Notes under the pieces: generated by a model
What the model was told of the DNA's origin: nothing
The model's database searches: none
The model's input: the letters and a program-made list of their open reading frames with translations, nothing else
Program-made: the position numbers and the translations under genes
Shown: one piece after another, positions 7,821 to 15,846 of the stretch
Position numbering within the stretch: the stretch's first letter is position 1
Layout of the letters: each line of letters starts with the position of its first letter
Source of the DNA: Winogradskyella jejuensis
GTDB taxonomy: Bacteria > Bacteroidota > Bacteroidia > Flavobacteriales > Flavobacteriaceae
NCBI RefSeq assembly: GCF_900129745.1
Contig: NZ_FQWS01000001.1
Coordinates: 186,001-250,000 of the forward strand
Direction: 5' to 3'
DNA: 64,000 nt

Positions 7821-9140
7821 ATGAGTAAAGACTACAATAATCCTGCGTTTAAGAAGCTTTTAGAAAAATTGCAAGAAGAAAGTTGGCAATTAGAGTTACT
7901 GATTTCTGGTTTTGCAATTTTTGGGCTTTTTACAGCTTACGAGCCAATCTCAATATATCTAAAAGAGTCGGTAGCAACTGGTCAAGAATACAAAAGAGCC
8001 ATATTTACTGTTGCTAAAATTTCGTGCATCATATTAATATTTAGTCTTTTAATCCACGTTCTATTAAGAGGCCTATGGATTGGCGCCTTAGGTCTTCGAT
8101 ATGTTTCAGGAGAAATTGATTATGAAGAACTAAACTATAGTGAAAAGTTTACAAAATATCTAAAAAAAAGAGTTGGATCTTTTGATAAATATATTGCTAC
8201 TTTAGAAAACTACTGCAGTATTATTTTTGCCGCTTCCTTTCTTTTAATTTTCTATGTTCTTGCCATGACATTTATCATTTTAACCATTGGTTTTATTGGT
8301 AATAATATCATTAGCAGCGATTGGCTTCCAGAGTGGTTAGCATTAGGTTTTGGAATACCATTTATGATATTTGTTAACATAGGAATGATTCTAACATTTA
8401 TAGATTATATAACACAAGGTTTTTTGAAAAAAAAGAAATGGCTTTCAAAAATTTATTTTCCGTTTTACTGGATATTTAGCTTTATTACGCTATCCTTTTT
8501 ATACCGCCCTATAGTTTACAATTTTTTAGATAATAAATTTGGGAGACGCTTTAGCATGCTGTTATTTCCTCTTTTTATAGGTATTGCTATTTCTTTTTCA
8601 CTTCAATATAACTTTTCAAATTATTTTAGCACTGAAAATAGGTCTAATGAATATATCTCTAACAGTAAAAATTATGAAGATTTACTTGATAGCAATTCTG
8701 GATTTGTTGACAATGTAGTTATTCAATCTAAGGTTATAAAAGACAGTTATATTAAAATTTTTATCCCCTACTCTGAACGCATTGAAAATAGAATCTTCTC
8801 TTTTAACACAGGCTTAAAACCTAAAAAAGATATCCGCGGATTAGACACTGATATTATTACGTTTAACGACAATGCAGTTAATAGAGATAGCCTGCGACGA
8901 GAATACCTATCTACTTTTAATAAAATATATTATACTAAAATAGATACTACAGTTGTAAAATCGGATTTTATCGTTAGTCATACTAAAAAGAGAACTTTAG
9001 GTTTTGAAACATTCATACCTACTAGTGGACTATCTGAAGGCAAACATACAGTAGAATTTAAGAGAAAAGGACTGAACAGAGATAATGATACAATATATTA
9101 CAGCATTGTTAAAATCCCTTTTTGGTATTATCCAGACTAA
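7821..9140 (+). CDS. Polytopic membrane protein of unknown function
   Basis: 439 residues. No family recognised. The N-terminal two thirds has several hydrophobic segments (around residues 25-45, 60-85, 130-155, 170-190, 205-225 and 245-260), including LLIFYVLAMTFIILTIGFIG. The C-terminal about 170 residues are soluble, beta-rich and probably extracytoplasmic, ending in FWYYPD. It is divergent from the four-gene sigma operon (122 bp apart) and convergent with the third sigma system, overlapping the anti-sigma stop by 4 nt. No signal tells its substrate or role. Confidence 0.82.
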   Translation: MSKDYNNPAFKKLLEKLQEESWQLELLISGFAIFGLFTAYEPISIYLKESVATGQEYKRAIFTVAKISCIILIFSLLIHVLLRGLWIGALGLRYVSGEIDYEELNYSEKFTKYLKKRVGSFDKYIATLENYCSIIFAASFLLIFYVLAMTFIILTIGFIGNNIISSDWLPEWLALGFGIPFMIFVNIGMILTFIDYITQGFLKKKKWLSKIYFPFYWIFSFITLSFLYRPIVYNFLDNKFGRRFSMLLFPLFIGIAISFSLQYNFSNYFSTENRSNEYISNSKNYEDLLDSNSGFVDNVVIQSKVIKDSYIKIFIPYSERIENRIFSFNTGLKPKKDIRGLDTDIITFNDNAVNRDSLRREYLSTFNKIYYTKIDTTVVKSDFIVSHTKKRTLGFETFIPTSGLSEGKHTVEFKRKGLNRDNDTIYYSIVKIPFWYYPD

Positions 9141-9535
9141 AACTGCAATCGTTTATCGACATATGTTTTTAGTAAAGAAATTTGAAATCCTACCATTACT
9201 GTAATAGCTATCACTGCATAAATTAATGTCTGCGAGATATTAAAGTCAAATTCTTTTAATGGATTGAAACTTATTTGTGATAAGTTGAGAAGTTCTGATA
9301 ATCTTGAGGTTGACTCACTTTTATCTAAAAATGCATAAATCACAAGGGAAACAAGAGCAAATCCAATAATATACCAAACCCATTTAGAAATTAATGGTTT
9401 GTAAACGGTAGCTTCAGATTTTACCTTTAGTTGCTTTAAAACTTGGTTTGTAAAGTCTGATGATGGCTTTTCTAATGCATCATTTGCCATTAATTGGTCT
9501 ACAAAAGCTTCTAGTTCTTTATCATTAGGCTCCAT
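9137..9535 (-). CDS. Small two-TM protein, probable anti-sigma factor
   Basis: 132 residues: a soluble N-terminus (about 1-50, beginning MEPNDKELEAFVDQLMAND), one transmembrane helix at about 50-69 (WVWYIIGFALVSLVIYAFLD) and a second near the C-terminus (LIYAVIAITVMVGFQISLL). It overlaps the ECF sigma gene by 11 nt, which is typical of a membrane anti-sigma partner. No zinc-binding motif is visible. Role is inferred from position and topology. Confidence 0.72.
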   Translation of the reverse strand: MEPNDKELEAFVDQLMANDALEKPSSDFTNQVLKQLKVKSEATVYKPLISKWVWYIIGFALVSLVIYAFLDKSESTSRLSELLNLSQISFNPLKEFDFNISQTLIYAVIAITVMVGFQISLLKTYVDKRLQF

Positions 9536-10103
9536 AACTTCTTGTATTTTCTAGTTTTAAATGCTTTTCTAAAATTACTGCTAATTTTTTTCTGGCTCTA
9601 AATAGTTTCACTTTTATTGTATTGGCTGACACCTCTATAACCTCTGATATTTCATCTAAAGATAACTCTTCAAAATAAAATAGTGTTAATAAATAACTGT
9701 CTTCACTAGGCAACATATTTATACATTGCTTAATTAAGTTAGTTTTTTCAGCCTTAATCATTCCTTCAAGAGCATTATCTACCGTTTCTAATTTATTTAT
9801 AGTATATGAATCTATAGATATATCGTTTTGATGTTTTTTATTCTTTTTTATAGTATCTAAACAGGTATTATACGTCACCCTATAAATCCATGTAGAGAAC
9901 TTAGAATCGCCCTTAAACTTATCTAAAGATTTATATACTTTAACAAAAGCATCTTGAGCCACTTCCTCTGCTTCTTCTCTATTCTTCAACATACGCAACG
10001 CTAAAGTAAAGACCAAGTCTTTATAACGGTCTACCAATTGCCCATAAGCATTATGGTCTCCATCTATGATTAGCGCTATAAGTTGATTGTCGTTAGTGGT
10101 CAT
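9525..10103 (-). CDS. ECF RNA polymerase sigma factor
   Basis: 192 residues, group-IV sigma factor. Region 2: YGQLVDRYKDLVFTLALRML, EEAEEVAQDAFVKVYKSL and FSTWIYRVTYNTCLDTIKK; region 4: LPSEDSYLLTLFYFEELSLDEI and VSANTIKVKLFRARKKL. It is transcribed with the overlapping two-TM protein. Upstream lies an exact ECF-type promoter TGTAAC-N17-CGTC whose -10 part ends only 10 nt before the start codon, so the messenger would be nearly leaderless. A mirror copy of that promoter drives the divergent DUF6249-like gene. Confidence 0.94.
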   Translation of the reverse strand: MTTNDNQLIALIIDGDHNAYGQLVDRYKDLVFTLALRMLKNREEAEEVAQDAFVKVYKSLDKFKGDSKFSTWIYRVTYNTCLDTIKKNKKHQNDISIDSYTINKLETVDNALEGMIKAEKTNLIKQCINMLPSEDSYLLTLFYFEELSLDEISEVIEVSANTIKVKLFRARKKLAVILEKHLKLENTRSYGA

Positions 10104-10113
10104 TTTTATTTAA

Positions 10114-10140
10114 GACGACTATAATCTGAATTAGGTTACA
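10114..10140 (-). promoter_or_regulatory. ECF promoter TGTAAC-N17-CGTC (sigma gene side)
   Basis: Minus strand: TGTAAC (10140-10135), 17 nt, CGTC (10117-10114). This is the pattern of group-IV sigma promoters such as those of Bacillus SigX. Its position just before the sigma gene at 9525-10103 indicates positive autoregulation. Confidence 0.75.
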
Positions 10141-10162
10141 GAATTAAAAAAAATAAAATTCT

Positions 10163-10189
10163 TGTAACCTCTTTTTAAAACTTGTCGTC
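10163..10189 (+). promoter_or_regulatory. ECF promoter TGTAAC-N17-CGTC (DUF6249-like side)
   Basis: Plus strand: TGTAAC (10163-10168), 17 nt, CGTC (10186-10189), with the same spacing as the divergent copy. The two -35 boxes are part of one imperfect palindrome, AGGTTACA...TGTAACCT. Expected transcription start about 10196, giving a leader of about 40 nt before the gene at 10236. Confidence 0.75.
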
Positions 10190-10235
10190 ATAAGCTATGA
10201 ACAGATTAAAATTAATCAATTAAAAAACAAACATT

Positions 10236-10607
10236 ATGATAACCAGTTTACTTATCAACAGCTCAGACGACGCGGCAGAATTATTAATCCCTATTAGTTT
10301 TTTTCTAGTCGTCTTTGGAATTATTTACTTGTACTTTTCAACCAGAAACAAAGAACGTTTAGCACTTATAGAAAAAGGTGCAGATGCTAGTATTTTTAAT
10401 ATTGGCAAACGCGGCTCATCATGGAAAGTCGTAGTCATTAATTTTGCGTTTTTATTAATGGGTATAGGTTTAGGTACTTTTTTAGCTGCACTAATTGATA
10501 CTTATACCAATCTTGAAGAAGGTGCCATGGCAGCTGTAATTTTCTTTATGGCTGGTATAGGACTTTACGTTGGATACTTACAGACCAAAAAAGATTTAGA
10601 CAATTAA
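10236..10607 (+). CDS. DUF6249-like small membrane protein
   Basis: 123 residues with three hydrophobic segments: about 16-34 (LIPISFFLVVFGIIYLYFS), 65-88 (VVVINFAFLLMGIGLGTFLAAL) and 97-115. Between the first two is a conserved-looking STRNKERLALIEKGAD stretch, as seen in the small Bacteroidota membrane proteins grouped as DUF6249. Function unknown. It has an ECF-type promoter identical in pattern and spacing to the divergent sigma gene, so it is the best candidate direct target of that sigma factor. A strong terminator follows. Confidence 0.85.
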   Translation: MITSLLINSSDDAAELLIPISFFLVVFGIIYLYFSTRNKERLALIEKGADASIFNIGKRGSSWKVVVINFAFLLMGIGLGTFLAALIDTYTNLEEGAMAAVIFFMAGIGLYVGYLQTKKDLDN

Positions 10608-10623
10608 CAATCAACCCAATTAA

Positions 10624-10659
10624 AAGCCGTTATCATAGCATCTGATAACGGCTTTTTTT
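10624..10659 (+). terminator. Intrinsic terminator after DUF6249-like gene
   Basis: GCCGTTATCA (10626-10635) pairs perfectly with TGATAACGGC (10643-10652), followed by a run of seven T. Confidence 0.92.
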
Positions 10660-10724
10660 GTCTAGAGCTGAAATAAATTAAAAGTAGAATATGATTTAGA
10701 AATAGGAGTTGAAGCATTTTAAAT

Positions 10725-10754
10725 CTCGATTATCGAGCAAAAAATGTATCTTTA
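10725..10754 (+). promoter_or_regulatory. 13-bp palindrome and -7-like box
   Basis: CTCGAT-T-ATCGAG (10725-10737) is a perfect palindrome with one central base. It lies 9 nt before TATCTTTA (10747-10754), a near match to the -7 element, just ahead of the gene at 10761. A protein bound here would sit between the -33 and -7 elements and could act as a repressor. Function is inferred. Confidence 0.4.
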
Positions 10755-10760
10755 AAAACT

Positions 10761-11750
10761 ATGCTGAAACAACTTAACCTTATTATACTCTTTGCCATTG
10801 TATTGCAAAGCCATGCCCAAATTTCTATTGTAGATGCCGAATCCAAACTTCCTGTATCCTACGCATCAATATCTTTTGGAAATGGTAACGGCATCGTTGC
10901 TGATGATGAAGGAATTTTTGTTTTTACAAAAAAGCTTTATCCAGACATTGACTCTTTATACATCTCCGCATTGGGCTACAAAGAATTAGCTATAACGGTA
11001 GAAGAATTAGAACCTCAGCTTTTTTTACATCCGCAAGCCGACGAACTAGATGAAGTCGTTATCGGTGTAAAAATAGATAGAACAAAAGACAAGAAATACA
11101 AAACCGAAAGTCTTAAACCTTATCTCGATGATGACTATTATAAATGTTGGCTACCAACTATAGAATCCGAGATTGCCGTGTATTTCCCAAATGAGGATGA
11201 CAGACTCAAACGCATAGCTAAAGTTAAATTTCCTATTGCTTTAGAATCTAAAGATTGGAAAAACAGAAAAAAAGCTAATAAAGAAAAGAAGAAATTCTCT
11301 ACACTTTTTAAAGTGAATCTTTACGAAAATCTTAACGGTAAACCTGGCCGAAATCTTAATACTGAAACCATAGTTTTTAGAGCTACTGAACAAGATGGCG
11401 ATTATCACGAGTTAGACATAGAGGAACAAAACATTTTAATACCAGAAGAAGGTGTTTTTATTTCTCTACAAGTTCTTGGTTACACAAATAAAAATGGGAA
11501 ATTACTTCCCAATAAAAAGTACAAAGAAATAAAAGGACCTCAAGGCATTATAAAAATACCTACCAATTTTAGACCACTACTTCCTTTTACTGATGAAATA
11601 GATGAAAACAGAACTTATGTAAAGCGTGTGTTTATAAACGGAAATGATTGGCAAGCCTTTAAAAAAGGAAATGGTTTTCAATCTTCGCTTCTTAAAAGTG
11701 GTCTTAATAATTACGGTATTGGTATAGATTTGCATGTGTTTAAGGATTAG
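10761..11750 (+). CDS. Secreted protein with carboxypeptidase-like regulatory domain
   Basis: 329 residues. Signal peptide at about 1-19 (ending LQSHAQ), then a CarboxypepD_reg-like beta-sandwich (about 20-100) with the pattern LPVSYASISFGNGNGIVADDEGIFVF and LYISALGYKELAITV, as in the N-terminal plug-side domains of SusC-like proteins. There is no beta-barrel after it. The remaining 230 residues are charged and of unknown fold, with LFKVNLYENLNGKPG. Found at the outer membrane or periplasm in this phylum; substrate unknown. Single gene with its own upstream palindrome. Confidence 0.82.
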   Translation: MLKQLNLIILFAIVLQSHAQISIVDAESKLPVSYASISFGNGNGIVADDEGIFVFTKKLYPDIDSLYISALGYKELAITVEELEPQLFLHPQADELDEVVIGVKIDRTKDKKYKTESLKPYLDDDYYKCWLPTIESEIAVYFPNEDDRLKRIAKVKFPIALESKDWKNRKKANKEKKKFSTLFKVNLYENLNGKPGRNLNTETIVFRATEQDGDYHELDIEEQNILIPEEGVFISLQVLGYTNKNGKLLPNKKYKEIKGPQGIIKIPTNFRPLLPFTDEIDENRTYVKRVFINGNDWQAFKKGNGFQSSLLKSGLNNYGIGIDLHVFKD

Positions 11751-11771
11751 TTTTTTTTCAAATATAGTTTT

Positions 11772-12938
11772 GTGAGAATCCCAAAGAACATCCTGCCAGT
11801 TATTGTTTTTTCACAATTCTGTTGCACATCGCTTTGGTTTGCAGGCAATGCTATAATAAAAGATTTATCCTTAAATTTTAACTTAGACCAATCTGCATTA
11901 GGGCAACTCACTTCAGCTGTTCAGATTGGTTTTATTCTCGGCACTTTTCTGTTTGCACTTTTGACTATTACCGATAGATTTTCTGCATCTAAAGTGTTTT
12001 TCATTTCTGCTTTGATTGCTGGATTCATCAATCTTGGATGTCTTATTCAAACTAATACTTTGATTTCGCTTGTATTCATTCGATTTGCAACTGGATTTTT
12101 CTTGGCGGGCATCTATCCTGTTGGGATGAAAATAGCTTCAGATTATTTTAAGGACGGATTAGGTAAGTCATTGAGTTATCTCGTTGGCGCTTTGGTCTTA
12201 GGCACTGCCTTTCCGCATATATTAAATACAGACTTTCTAGAATTAGATTGGAAAACAATTATTATTTCCACTTCAGTACTGTCTGCTGTTGGAGGCTCAT
12301 TAATACTTACATTAGTTCCTATTGGGCCTTACTCTAAAAAAGCTACTCGTTTTGATGCTAAAAAGATTTTTAAAGTCTTTAAAAACAAGGCTTTTAAATC
12401 TGCTGCATTTGGCTACTTTGGTCATATGTGGGAGTTATACACCTTTTGGGCATTTACTCCTGTTTTGCTAAGTACACATCAAGATATACATTTGGATAAG
12501 AACTTTAATATTCCGCTCTTTTCATTTTTAATTATTGCCGCAGGAAGCCTTGGATGTATTATCGGTGGAAAGATGGCCTTTAAGTATAGCACTAAGTCAA
12601 TAGCAAAACTAGCATTAGTAATATCAGGCTGCTGTTGCTTACTCTCTCCTATTTTCTTATCAATTAATTCTCAAATTATCTTTATTATTTTTTTAATGAT
12701 ATGGGGAATGGCGGTCATTGCAGATTCGCCATTGTTTTCAACATTAGTTGCGCAAAACGCAGATTCTGACTCTAGGGGAACTGCGCTTACTATTGTCAAT
12801 TGTATTGGCTTTGCCATCACCATAGTAAGCATTTTAATTTTTAATACAGCATTAGAGAGTTTCAAACCTCAGTACCTTTTTATGCTACTTGCACTCGGCC
12901 CGATATTTGGTCTGTTTCATTTAAGAAAAAGTGTTTAA
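11772..12938 (+). CDS. MFS transporter
   Basis: 388 residues, about 12 hydrophobic segments, major facilitator superfamily. The N-terminal half has LWFAGNAIIKDL and SALGQLTSAVQIGFILGTFLFALLTITDRF, with the loop 2-3 signature partly kept, and FATGFFLAGIYPVGMKIASDYF in helix 4. The start is GTG at 11772, as no ATG is in reach and TM1 begins right after. Substrate cannot be told; the sequence resembles the nitrate/cyanate-type MFS group only loosely. The stop overlaps the convergent dipeptidase gene by 4 nt. Confidence 0.88.
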   Translation: MRIPKNILPVIVFSQFCCTSLWFAGNAIIKDLSLNFNLDQSALGQLTSAVQIGFILGTFLFALLTITDRFSASKVFFISALIAGFINLGCLIQTNTLISLVFIRFATGFFLAGIYPVGMKIASDYFKDGLGKSLSYLVGALVLGTAFPHILNTDFLELDWKTIIISTSVLSAVGGSLILTLVPIGPYSKKATRFDAKKIFKVFKNKAFKSAAFGYFGHMWELYTFWAFTPVLLSTHQDIHLDKNFNIPLFSFLIIAAGSLGCIIGGKMAFKYSTKSIAKLALVISGCCCLLSPIFLSINSQIIFIIFLMIWGMAVIADSPLFSTLVAQNADSDSRGTALTIVNCIGFAITIVSILIFNTALESFKPQYLFMLLALGPIFGLFHLRKSV

Positions 12939-13621
12939 TCTACAATTTCAAAATCGAAATAGGTATTTGGATACGGTTCACCTCTGAGAGTAAAGTGCCA
13001 CCATTCTTTTGGATAATTTCTAAACCCATTCTTGATCATTACTGCTTGTAATGTCTGGCGATTGGTTTTTTGCTCCTCAGTAATATTATTATAATCTACC
13101 CAAGATTGTTCACCAAAAAAATCATACGGGCTCCCCATGTCTAAAGGCACTCCTGTTTCACCATTAACAATGGTTAAATCTACTGTACTTCCGCGACTAT
13201 GTCCCGATTTACTAGCTATATAACCCTCTTTAAATAAATGGCGCTTATTGACATTGGGGTAAAACTCCGATTTCATTATGGTATCGTTAATCTGCCTTGC
13301 CCAACGCACAAAGTGGTTAACTGCACGTTGTGGACGATATCCATCATACACCTTAAGACATAGGTTTTGTAGATGCAATTCATCCTGCACCACTTTCAGT
13401 TGTTGCGCTGCAACTTTTGTAAGGTATAAGGTATTAGACTTATACCCTTCTATAGTATCTCCAACAAAATTATTAGCAGAATAATATCTAAGCTCTACAT
13501 TTAAATCAGGTATAACCTGTTTTACTCTCACAAAACTATTTGGGATAGTTTCCTTTTGCTTCATTGCACAGATGCTTACAACAAGAAGGAGAAGAATTGT
13601 AGTATTTTTGTAAAGCTTCAT
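12935..13621 (-). CDS. D-Ala-D-Ala dipeptidase, VanX/DdpX family (M15D)
   Basis: Zinc dipeptidase that splits D-alanyl-D-alanine, likely in the periplasm. 228 residues with an N-terminal hydrophobic signal (about 1-20; TTILLLLVVSICAM, possibly a lipoprotein because of the Cys). Catalytic features: SGHSRGSTVDLT (SxHxxGxAxD-type zinc ligands His and Asp) and EWWHF (catalytic Glu and third zinc His), with the YDGYRP element carrying the family Arg. Chromosomal homologues recycle cell-wall dipeptide and need not mean vancomycin resistance; no vanH/vanA neighbours are present. Confidence 0.93.
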   Translation of the reverse strand: MKLYKNTTILLLLVVSICAMKQKETIPNSFVRVKQVIPDLNVELRYYSANNFVGDTIEGYKSNTLYLTKVAAQQLKVVQDELHLQNLCLKVYDGYRPQRAVNHFVRWARQINDTIMKSEFYPNVNKRHLFKEGYIASKSGHSRGSTVDLTIVNGETGVPLDMGSPYDFFGEQSWVDYNNITEEQKTNRQTLQAVMIKNGFRNYPKEWWHFTLRGEPYPNTYFDFEIVD

Positions 13622-13647
13622 TAATGCTAATTTAGATAAAAATATTC

Positions 13648-14253
13648 ATGGACTTATTTTCTGAAGAAAAACAAGTATTACAGCTGCCAGGTGCGGAGTT
13701 GGTATATTATCCTAATTTTTGCGCTAAACCAGAGGCCGATTTACTTTTTAACAGCCTAAAAACTTCAACCAACTGGCAGGAAGATGACATTAAACTATTT
13801 GGAAAAGTCTACAAGCAACCGAGGCTAACTGCTTTGTATGGAGAAAGTAACAAACCTTACTCCTATTCAAGTATCACAATGTATCCACAATCTTTTCCTG
13901 AAAACATAAAATCTCTTAAAACTAAAATAGAAACCATTTCGCAAGAAAAATTCAACACCGTTTTACTTAATCTTTACCGAGATGGAAACGATAGCAATGG
14001 ATGGCATGCCGATAACGAAAAAGAATTAGGTAAACATCCTGTGATAGCTTCTCTAACCTTAGGAGAAGAACGACCGTTTCATTTTAAACATCGAAGAATC
14101 AAAGAACAGCGTCATAAAATTATTTTAGAACATGGAAGTCTCCTAATAATGAAAGCCCCTATGCAAGAACATTGGCTTCATCAAATCGCAAAAACAAAGA
14201 GAAAAATCGGAGAACGAATAAACCTTACCTTCAGAAATATTATTAATAACTAA
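13648..14253 (+). CDS. AlkB-family 2-oxoglutarate/Fe(II) dioxygenase
   Basis: 201 residues; oxidative repair enzyme that removes alkyl groups from DNA or RNA bases. The iron-binding triad is seen as WHAD (His and Asp) in NGWHADNEKELG and a later His in EHWLHQIAK; the 2-oxoglutarate-binding arginines lie in GERINLTFR (RxxxxxR). It also has LYRDGNDSNGWHAD, typical of the AlkB group closest to human ALKBH2/3. Divergent from the dipeptidase gene (26 nt apart). Terminated by a hairpin at 14271. Confidence 0.94.
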   Translation: MDLFSEEKQVLQLPGAELVYYPNFCAKPEADLLFNSLKTSTNWQEDDIKLFGKVYKQPRLTALYGESNKPYSYSSITMYPQSFPENIKSLKTKIETISQEKFNTVLLNLYRDGNDSNGWHADNEKELGKHPVIASLTLGEERPFHFKHRRIKEQRHKIILEHGSLLIMKAPMQEHWLHQIAKTKRKIGERINLTFRNIINN

Positions 14254-14268
14254 AGTCTATAAAATGAA

Positions 14269-14296
14269 AAACCGAGATCCCTCAATCTCGGTTTTC
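14269..14296 (+). terminator. Terminator after alkB-like gene
   Basis: ACCGAGAT (14271-14278) pairs with ATCTCGGT (14285-14292); A-run before and TTTT after make it usable in both directions. Confidence 0.82.
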
Positions 14297-14619
14297 CTAA
14301 TTTGCTTTGATTTTATGCTAGTAGATTCAGGGTTTCTAAAGCCAACAACATAATGCAAATATTTAATTAATTAATCCATTGAACTAAAAACTAATTTAGT
14401 ACACAACAAATATATAAGCAGAAATGAATTAACACGATTAAAAACTTAATTTATCGATGAAATACACTAAATTTTAACATTTATCTATAAAAAACATCAT
14501 TTAGTCGATGAAATACACGAAATTACTCTTAAGGAAATTAAAATTATGGTATACATATTCCTATGAAATTCCGTTATCAATATATAGTATCTTTGCCATG
14601 AATTAATACTTATTAATGT
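14297..14619. other. Intergenic region with paired direct repeat
   Basis: About 320 bp without a gene, AT-rich. It holds two copies of TCGATGAAATACAC followed by (t/g)AAATT, at 14454-14467 and 14505-14518, 51 bp apart, which is close to five helical turns. No other structure was seen apart from the promoter at the right end. The repeats look like paired binding sites for a transcription factor controlling the downstream hydrolase. Confidence 0.55.
14588..14595 (+). promoter_or_regulatory. -7 promoter element TATCTTTG
   Basis: Exact match to TAnnTTTG, 24 nt before the start codon of the hydrolase gene and 70 nt after the second TCGATGAAATACAC repeat. Confidence 0.65.
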
Positions 14620-15555
14620 ATGAAGCCTATATTTTACCTATTAAGTTTCTTAATATTCAGTCTTAGTTTTAGCCAAAATGAAGCTTTCACCGAAACCGAA
14701 GTTGCCATTTCTGACATTATAGACGGTAGTTTAGTCGTCCCAAAAACCTCTGAGAAAACTGATTTAGTTATTATCATCGCAGGCTCAGGTCCTACGAATA
14801 GAAATGGAAATCAAAATTTCTTAAAAAGCAATAACCTGAAAAAACTAGCATATGCTCTAGCAGATGCTAACATTTCTTCTTTTAGATACGACAAACGTAT
14901 TGTAAAACAGATTAAAACTGGTAAGGTAGATGTAAAGTCTATGCGGTTTGAAGATTTTGTAGCTGATGCTAAAGATGTAGTGGCGCACTTTAAGAACAAA
15001 GATGAGTTTTCTAAAATCTATATCGCTGGTCATAGTCAAGGAAGTTTAGTTGGTTTATTAGCCGTTGACAACAATGTTGATGGATTTATTTCTTTAGCTG
15101 GTGCAGGACAAAACATAGGTGATGTAATTGTAGACCAAATAAATAATACAGCGAGACAGTTTGTAGAAGATACAAAAAAGGTAGTCGCTAAATTAAAAGA
15201 AGGTAAAACAACCAGTGACTATCCATCTGCGTTGGGAGCAATGTTTAATATGGAAACACAACCCTTTATGATTTCTTGGATGACATATAATCCAACAGAG
15301 GTTATTGCGGAAGTAAATATTCCAATATTAATAATTAACGGAACAAAAGATTTACAAGTTTCAGTTGAAGAAGCCAATCTTTTGGCCAAAGCAAATAAAA
15401 ATACAGAGCTTCATATTATAGAAAATATGAATCATGTATTATTTACTATTGAAGGTGATACTTTAGAAAATTCAAAATCTTATAATGAGTCTTTTAGAGA
15501 ACTCAATCCAGAACTCATAGAAACTATAGTCGCATTTATTAAAAAACAAGACTAG
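14620..15555 (+). CDS. Secreted alpha/beta hydrolase
   Basis: 311 residues. Signal peptide (about 1-18, ending LSFSQ). Alpha/beta-hydrolase fold: oxyanion region AGSGPTNRNGNQN, nucleophile elbow GHSQGS, acid residue in IINGTKDLQV and catalytic His in IENMNHVLF. The type resembles acyl-aminoacyl peptidase/dienelactone-like esterases that carry the HGSG/AGSG..RNG signature. Substrate unknown. A clear paralogue lies 2 kb downstream at 17552-18490 with the same signatures. Flanked by its own promoter and a perfect 24-bp terminator palindrome. Confidence 0.92.
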   Translation: MKPIFYLLSFLIFSLSFSQNEAFTETEVAISDIIDGSLVVPKTSEKTDLVIIIAGSGPTNRNGNQNFLKSNNLKKLAYALADANISSFRYDKRIVKQIKTGKVDVKSMRFEDFVADAKDVVAHFKNKDEFSKIYIAGHSQGSLVGLLAVDNNVDGFISLAGAGQNIGDVIVDQINNTARQFVEDTKKVVAKLKEGKTTSDYPSALGAMFNMETQPFMISWMTYNPTEVIAEVNIPILIINGTKDLQVSVEEANLLAKANKNTELHIIENMNHVLFTIEGDTLENSKSYNESFRELNPELIETIVAFIKKQD

Positions 15556-15583
15556 AATTGTTTTCAAAATCGTATTAATTAAA

Positions 15584-15613
15584 AAAGCCGTTTCAAATTT
15601 GAAACGGCTTCTT
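15584..15613. terminator. Bidirectional terminator palindrome
   Basis: AGCCGTTTCAAA (15586-15597) and TTTGAAACGGCT (15598-15609) form a perfect 24-nt palindrome, with six A before and a T-rich stretch after. Ends the hydrolase transcript. Confidence 0.85.
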
Positions 15614-15633
15614 TACTAACTAACCAACCAATC

Positions 15634-15691
15634 GTAATGAAAGCGTTTGTAGTATCGTCGGTAACCAGCCGACTTTCGCATTTTTCATTAC
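15634..15691. repeat. Nested stem-loop in intergenic region
   Basis: GTAATGAAAGCG (15634-15645) pairs with CGCATTTTTCATTAC (15677-15691) with a 3-nt bulge; inside it GTCGG (15657-15661) pairs with CCGAC (15669-15673). It starts 24 nt after the terminator palindrome and has no T tract, so it is not an obvious terminator. It could be a small structured RNA or a remnant of a palindromic repeat. The remaining sequence to 15846 is AT-rich with nothing recognisable. Confidence 0.5.
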
Positions 15692-15846
15692 ACTTTTATA
15701 AAAGCAAATGCCGTGCCAAACTTTATTTTTAAATAAAAAATATAATTAGTGTAACAATATAAATTATTTGGCTACTAATATTTTAAATTATATCTTTATG
15801 ATATCATTTTAATATCATATTAAATCAACTATTAAAATATTAAACC

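Noticed and set aside
12935..13621. VanX-type gene as a vancomycin-resistance determinant
   Set aside because: No vanH, vanA or vanRS neighbours; such dipeptidases are common chromosomal genes, and Gram-negative cells exclude vancomycin.
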